This document shows, one piece after another, positions 58,515-64,000 of a stretch of DNA of 64,000 nt (the stretch's first letter is position 1; each line of letters begins with the position of its first letter). A program made the translations under genes and the position numbers. The notes beneath the pieces were generated by a model. The model was not told where the DNA came from. It did no database searches and was given only the letters and a program-made list of their open reading frames with translations. Source of the stretch: Nereocystis luetkeana. Its lineage: Eukaryota; Sar; Phaeophyceae; Laminariales; Laminariaceae. The DNA is taken from positions 2,385,501-2,449,500 of the forward strand of contig JARUPZ010000006.1 of NCBI GenBank assembly GCA_031213475.1. The letters are read 5' to 3'.

Positions 58515-60225
58515 TCTGAAACTTAGATCATATACTAAGTATCGAATTACTAGTAAACGGCAATTACGTACGCAAAACACGTTTCGGATATTGTTTTCCG
58601 CACTAAATACCAGCGCGATTCCAGTACAATTTGTGCAATGCATCTATTACAGATCTATTGCTGCAGTATGGAACTCTGATGTATGAAAAAAAACACACCT
58701 TGGACAACGTGACACTAAACGTTCTATGTTAATGTTACGCGCCAGCAAAAACAAACACGTAACATTTCGTTAATGCGTTAATTACTTTCTGCATTTTCTG
58801 ACCACATACATAGGGTTAGTGCGTTGTGATATTTGCGGGCGATATCCTAGTGTTATGTTCGAGTGTTGCCTTGATCCCGTGCTGGCCGCAGTGGGTGTTA
58901 CGATGTTAGGGTAGGCATCGCATAGCGAGTAACACGATGTTAGCGTGTTAGCGAATTTCCTTGTCGCTATCGTAACGCACGTTGAAGGGATAACGTAGAC
59001 GGCCAATTAAACGTTAACGTTATGCCATCGCGATAGCGATATCAGCCCGTAGCGAGTAACGTTATGTTAGTGTGTTAGCGGGATTGTTACTTGCTACCGT
59101 AATACCCTGTAGAGGGATAACGTACACGGCCAAATAAACACGTACCCAACATCACCATGATAGGGTATTAGATAGTGAAATACCTTGTGGCTATCGTAGC
59201 AAACGTTAGAGATATGACGTAGATGGTCAATACAACGTTAACATTGTGCTACCGTATCATTCGCAGGAGCGGTCCGTATCGAGCAACGTAATTTGAGGGT
59301 ATTAACGGAAGGCTTGCTCCCAATAACATACATCAAACGAATTACGTATACGAGGTATGATCAAATACACATTAGCATCATATTAATGTTTAGGCCTTGT
59401 ATGCAATGTATGTAGTGAGGGTGTGTCTCAACCTCCCCCAGAGAGCATTGGAACGGATCGAATGGAATATTATTTGCCGCATGAATTGGTGTTGATTGGT
59501 TGTGGGAAACGAATAGATTCCGTGCAGCCCGAGAAAAACAGTATATATATCTAAGAAGAGGAAGAAGAAGTATTGCACCCACTTTTCTTGTTTGGAAGGA
59601 CCGAACGGCCCTATCGAACGGGAACAAAAAACAGATTATTTGATGTAGATGGACACTACCGAAGATGGATGCGGACACCAAATCTTCTTTGTCATGTGCA
59701 AAGGATACCGTTCGTCCCGATTCGGCTGGCGAGGCCCGGGATTCTGCATGAATGACCACGAAGAGCCTCGTTCCGTTCCGCTCGTTCCATGCTCTTTAGT
59801 GGGAGTTGAGTTAAGACATACCCTGACACAAGTAAGCAGATAACGTACACCCCCACTTTAACATCAACAATATCTTACCGCCCTATTAGCTCGTATGTGC
59901 GAGTATGCCGACTACGTTTTAGATAGATAACGTAGGTTACGGTACAGATGGATAATGTACTGTGATGTAGATGGATAACGGGAGGTGTGAAAAAACACGG
60001 GACAGTTGACGCCAGCCATCTTATAAACAAAATGGATGAAATAACGCGAACGACGGGAGCCATCCTCCAATAAAATCGCTGTATTAACGGGAATCACGTC
60101 GCACACAAACAAGGTGAAGAAAGACACAGCTCGCTGCTCGCACACCCACAGTCACGCGACGATTGACCTTCGATCTCGACATGTAATCCACCCATGGTCA
60201 ACGAGCTTCGTACCGGGCAAGGCTA

Positions 60226-60375
60226 ATGAGTGCGAACTATGGCCTCGGAGGTATCATTGGTATCCGTGGTCTAGGGGGCGAGAGGTTGGCCGCGGCGCCC
60301 CACGCTGTTCGTCAAAACTTTCAAAAAGTTCTGTTTTATGCCAACGGAGAGGAATCGAGAGTTTTTGTCGTCTGA
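60226..60375 (+). CDS. 49-residue conserved small protein or exon, copy C
   Basis: Third intact copy of the frame at 2225. Confidence 0.45.
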   Translation: MSANYGLGGIIGIRGLGGERLAAAPHAVRQNFQKVLFYANGEESRVFVV

Positions 60376-60810
60376 ATTCCACACACCAGCTGCCAAATCT
60401 GTTTTAAGCAGACGCCTGGCCCACCCACGCCACATATCACCGCCCGAAGTGTGATAACTGTGACACTAGTTGTGTGAGTCGGAGCCTCTAATGAGCGCGC
60501 TTCATTCAGAGTTCGTGGCGTAATCGTTGGGTGTGTCGATCAATGGCAAACCTGAAAAATGGTCGATATCTTGGCATCGGAGAGGGGTCGAGATTTTTTT
60601 GTCGTCTGTCTTATACAGACCAGTGCCAAATGTTATTTTATCAGACGCCTGGTCAGCCCACGCCACATACATATCGCCGACCGAAGTGTGAGCACTGTGA
60701 CACTAGGGTGGATCGGAGACCTTAACGAGCGCATTACGTTCAGATTTCAGGACGGTGTCGTTGGTTTTTGTCGATCGATGTCTGTCAAGGACTCCCATAA
60801 AAGTTGGTTT
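60344..60810. repeat. 232-bp imperfect tandem duplication, copy C
   Basis: Counterpart of 2344-2810. Confidence 0.65.
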
Positions 60811-61021
60811 ATATAATGTGTCAATGGGAATGACTCTAGTGCCTTCAAGAACAACAGGGGTTTTATATACATTACACGGCGCGCAATTCAAGCCTGTGTG
60901 AGCTGTCCTGTGACGTTAAAAAATTGCCATGGATAACGTACTGGTGCGGTTCCCAGAAAATCATGAGGCGTTTTTTTGCGGGGATCCCTCATCAACATCC
61001 CCTGTTTAGGGGGTTGAAAAT

Positions 61022-61225
61022 ATGGAGGCGTTTTTCGAGAATGCCATGCTATCTTCCGCTCCGGGAATATTTTTTAAGGTATCCCCTACTGGAATGTCGG
61101 CTAAATTGGATAACACGGCTACGTTACGTTACTGCCACACGCGGCTTTTTGAAGGGATCACGTATGGGCCGGCTAAAACTGCAACGTATCTAATGTACGT
61201 TAAGAGTTACGTTATCCGAGCCTAA
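61022..61225 (+). CDS. 67-residue frame, copy C
   Basis: Counterpart of 3017-3220. Confidence 0.3.
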   Translation: MEAFFENAMLSSAPGIFFKVSPTGMSAKLDNTATLRYCHTRLFEGITYGPAKTATYLMYVKSYVIRA

Positions 61226-61779
61226 GGCAATTGGATGGGGGGTCCAAATGAGGTGGTGTTAGTAGTGCTGGCGAGTATGGTAACCTTTTTTTAGGGTGTT
61301 ATATGTAACACTCCTCCTAAGGGTAACAAGATGGTGGTGTGTTATGTCTTACGCAGCGTAGACAGTAACATTATGTTATCGTGTTTGTAAAGACGAGAAT
61401 ATCGATCTGGGCAAGTTTAGCGTGTGCACGCTCGTGAGTTTCCAGATGACACTGTGTTGCCGCGTTACCGTGATCGCTCCTCCAGTGCTAAGACTATGTA
61501 ACTGCGTTTGAACGTACCCGTGTTAGGCGTAGATAAGTTTTACCCGAGGCGTGAAGAAACCGCGACAGGCATTGGTACGAGTAACACCTACAGGTGTAAC
61601 ATACGAATCCTTTTTGTTTTGTTTGCCGTATACGGGCAACACTCCACACATACATCGGACGGGCCATGCTCTTTCTATTTTTTTTACCTACTGTAGCTCG
61701 TACAGACCAGTGTGTTATGTCATGTGTAGGCGTGTAAGTCATGTATATTCTCCATACTATCCCGCGGAAAAGTGTACAG

Positions 61780-62064
61780 ATCAAACAGATCCACAAGGAT
61801 AGACCTGCGCGGATTGTATCAGATCAGAGTACAACATGCTAACAAACCCCGGCAGACGGAGCACTTTTAATAACATACCCACCCTCTTAGATTGCTACCA
61901 CCGCGGGAACCCATCCAGATCATTCAGATCGTTCAGACGAGCCCGGTATAATCCTGCACATGCCTCGTTTGATTCAGATCCGATACATAAGATATGTGTG
62001 TTGCGAACAGATACTATTATATTGTCCGTCGAATACTTACGACGGTCCACACATTATTGGAGAG
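61780..62064. repeat. CAGATC array, truncated, copy C
   Basis: Start of the array at 3770, cut by the inserted element. Confidence 0.6.
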
Positions 62065-62625
62065 TGTTGCAGCGCTACGGGCTTCAGGAGTCGCCCAGGT
62101 GGGCGACAGGGTATTCTGTGATGTACGTTGACTGACCTGACCAGTGACGCACGGAGGGTGCATCGTGTAAGGCAGCGATAAAGCCGTAGGATGGCTCGCT
62201 GTCATATCGATGTAGGTATACAATGGAGTGTCCCCGGCGGGGGAGGCCATTGTCTGGGTCATGGAAACCCCGTATCGGCTGTAATGGTCGATACGGGTGC
62301 TCTCTGGCCCTACCTGGGGTTAGTCAATCCCACCAAAGAACGAAAGAAACAAGTCAAACCATATCCTGTTCACACACCGTGCATGATTGTCGCCTATCAC
62401 GTGCCTGTCTGTTAACCACACGTCGCACCTTCTGAGTAATACCAACACTCAACTCGCGTGGCGTCTGGCCACCCATCACGTGCCTGTCTGTTAACCACAC
62501 GTCGCACCTGCTGAGTAATACCAACACTCAACTCGCGTGGCGTCTGGCCACCCCGTGGCCAGAGAGGATTCAGGAGCGAGGAAAGGAGGAAACCCCCAGA
62601 AGGACTCTCTCAACGAACGACAACA
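62065..62625 (+). mobile_element. Putative 5' LTR of a retrotransposon
   Basis: Unit C is interrupted after GGAGAG by TGTTGCAGCG. A segment of 561 bases ends CGACAACA, so the ends are TGTTG and CAACA, matching the TG...CA inverted termini of LTRs. The 3' LTR and target duplication would be outside the window, so this is inferred from one end. Confidence 0.5.
62396..62553. repeat. 79-bp direct tandem repeat inside the LTR
   Basis: Two copies starting ATCACGTGCCTGTCTG at 62396 and 62475, differing at one or two bases. Confidence 0.9.
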
Positions 62626-62627
62626 GC

Positions 62628-62645
62628 TGGCTATCGAGGTGAGAC
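62628..62645 (+). other. Candidate primer-binding site
   Basis: TGGCTATCGAGGTGAGAC begins two bases after the putative LTR. TGG complements a tRNA CCA end. The matching tRNA is not identified. Confidence 0.3.
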
Positions 62646-62782
62646 CAAGCCGATAGCGACACACAAGAAGAGGCAGCTGTAACATGATGAACCCAGGCCG
62701 ATGACAGAGAGAGGGGGAGATTGGAGCGCAAGGTCATGAGCTCTGGCGGGGACACGAGAGATCGGTACCCAGGGAATTTGTT

Positions 62783-62985
62783 CGGCCCCGAGCACCTGGG
62801 CCCGAGTTTTCTCCCGGGCGGAACGAGGGCCCGAATAACTGGGCCCGAGAGTCCTCCTGGGCGGAATGAGGCCCAAACATCGGGGCCCGAGTTTTCCCTG
62901 GGTGGGATCAGTGTCTCTGCCCGAGCTTTTCCGGGATGGAATCTGATGGGTGGCCAAGTATCGAGCCCCGAGTTCTGTCCGGGAT
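62783..62985. repeat. Degenerate ~42-bp GGGCCCGAG repeats
   Basis: Variants of CTGGGCCCGAGTTTTC recur at 62797, 62839, 62881 and further, with CCGGGCGGAA-like ends. Confidence 0.7.
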
Positions 62986-63642
62986 GATGGAGTCTGATGG
63001 GTACCAGCGGCGAGGGATACACGTAGAAACTACGATAGAGTACATATATTCGGGTAGCACTACTGCTGTTTATAGCAGTGACCATGCATAACGTATCAGG
63101 AAACAGTAGTCACGGCAGGTAGCCACCATCGCATACTCGCGATAAGGCAGCACCAGAAAAAAAGAAGGCCACAAATCTCTCCGTCCTGACCCTCGATTTG
63201 TTTTTTGTTCCCGCGCACGCCTTGACGATTGTTTGCGGCCGGCCTTCTCCTCAGGTGTAACTCTCGTTTTTTTGCGGCCGTTCTCCGCCTCAGGCGTCAC
63301 TCTCGATTTTTTTTGTTTTCGGCCCCGCACATCTCGTCTGTGTTTTTTGGTGCGGCCGTTTTTTTCTTGCTGTGCGGTACTCCTCGAGGAAAAAAATGGG
63401 GGGGGTCGGCTGTATTCATTTAGACTACCATGGCAATACGTATGCGTACGACTCTAATAATCAGCCCAACCTAAGTGACAGCAGTATTTTCGTGGTCACA
63501 TGTCACATGTAACTGCTGTTTGTTGAAGTATACCTCGCTGCTGGTATCGAAACAGGGAGTACTTTTGAATATCGTTGCGGGAGGAACGCTTTCCGTAGAT
63601 GGTTCTAAGTTTGAAGTTGTACGCAGGAACCGATAACCTACC

Positions 63643-63894
63643 ATGCCCCGAGCACTGAGTAATAGCTGCCTGGAGCAAAGGCGCCTCAACTTGAAAATTA
63701 CACAGAAAAGCCGTATCCCCGTCTACAATACCATCAGTAGTCTATACACTACCTGGTACGCAGTTTCACACGATGCGCAAAAAGATGAGAAGATGGTATA
63801 CCAGGGTATATTATACGACGAGTTGCATTACCGGGCGTACACGACTAAGAATATGAATATTAACGATGGTACATGTAATGTGGAAAAAAGATAG
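63643..63894 (+). CDS. 83-residue frame in the inserted element
   Basis: An ATG frame, MPRALSNSCLEQRRLNLK, ending TAG, of ordinary amino-acid composition. No domain recognised; could be the start of an element protein or chance. Confidence 0.25.
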   Translation: MPRALSNSCLEQRRLNLKITQKSRIPVYNTISSLYTTWYAVSHDAQKDEKMVYQGILYDELHYRAYTTKNMNINDGTCNVEKR

Positions 63895-64000
63895 GAAACC
63901 ATACTCCTACTACTAGACAAATCTGAAAAATGAGAACGAAACAAAAAATGAGAACGGACGTTTTTTTTTAGAAAGCAAACCAATTGTGTACAACTCCAAG

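Larger units (their letters stand above)
58026..62064. repeat. Tandem ~29 kb unit, copy C, truncated
   Basis: Third copy, collinear with A and B for 4.04 kb, then abruptly replaced at 62065 by unrelated sequence beginning TGTTGCAGCG. The last shared bases correspond to A position 4062. Whether the rest of unit C resumes beyond the window cannot be seen. Confidence 0.93.
62626..64000 (+). mobile_element. Leader/internal part of the inserted element
   Basis: No gag or pol motif is visible in 1.37 kb. It holds GC-rich degenerate repeats, then GCGGCCG/T-rich repeats (about 63225-63370), then ordinary sequence. Either the coding part starts beyond the window or the element is non-autonomous. Confidence 0.4.

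Noticed and set aside
1-62064. CRISPR array
   Set aside because: The repeats are degenerate words or 56-codon coding repeats without uniform spacers, in eukaryotic context.
63070-63330. 86-codon basic minus-strand frame in the inserted element
   Set aside because: Generated by the GCGGCCG/T-rich repeats; no independent support.

Overview
The window is eukaryotic. I see no bacterial operons, no tRNA or rRNA genes and no recognisable viral or housekeeping genes. Open frames are short, and many end exactly at GT donors or begin at AG acceptors, mostly with preserved codon phase. Inferred introns run from about 70 to 320 bases. I could not name any protein from a known family and could not place the organism beyond 'eukaryote with GT-AG introns, roughly half G+C'.

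The layout is a tandem array of one ~29 kb unit: unit A (1-29436), unit B (29437-58025) and the start of unit C (58026-62064). The unit boundary is arbitrary because it is set by the window edge. Unit C is cut at 62064 by foreign DNA that looks like the 5' LTR and leader of an LTR retrotransposon (62065 to the window end). The units are close copies with patches of much higher divergence, copy-specific indels and copy-specific stop codons. Unit C shares some indels only with A and others only with B, so the units have recombined.

Within each unit (A coordinates): 1-3400 is a TAACG/GTTA-rich segment with an ectodomain-like exon and small conserved frames. 3400-6300 holds degenerate GATCTG arrays that switch strand. 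7000-13300 holds several short conserved frames of unknown function. 13264-16887 holds an 80-bp divergent promoter and a plus-strand family (called S, M and N here). 17000-22500 is sparse, with isolated exons including a C-terminal membrane anchor. 22500-24300 holds a spliced minus-strand gene and a plus-strand exon. 24280-28416 is the largest gene, L (minus strand), and 29030-29433 is a further minus-strand exon.

The most striking content is the L/S/M/N family. L and S share a novel N-terminal domain (an RWTRF motif, a hydrophobic segment, then an arginine block). L then carries 14 (unit A) or 8 (unit B) copies of a ~56-residue Pro/Ala-rich repeat built from a six-repeat higher-order block, a C-terminal module also found in S, M and N, a phase-0 intron, a two-helix membrane exon and a basic tail. 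This looks like an expanding family of membrane proteins in a recombining tandem array. Its function is unknown, and all models are inferred from sequence alone.
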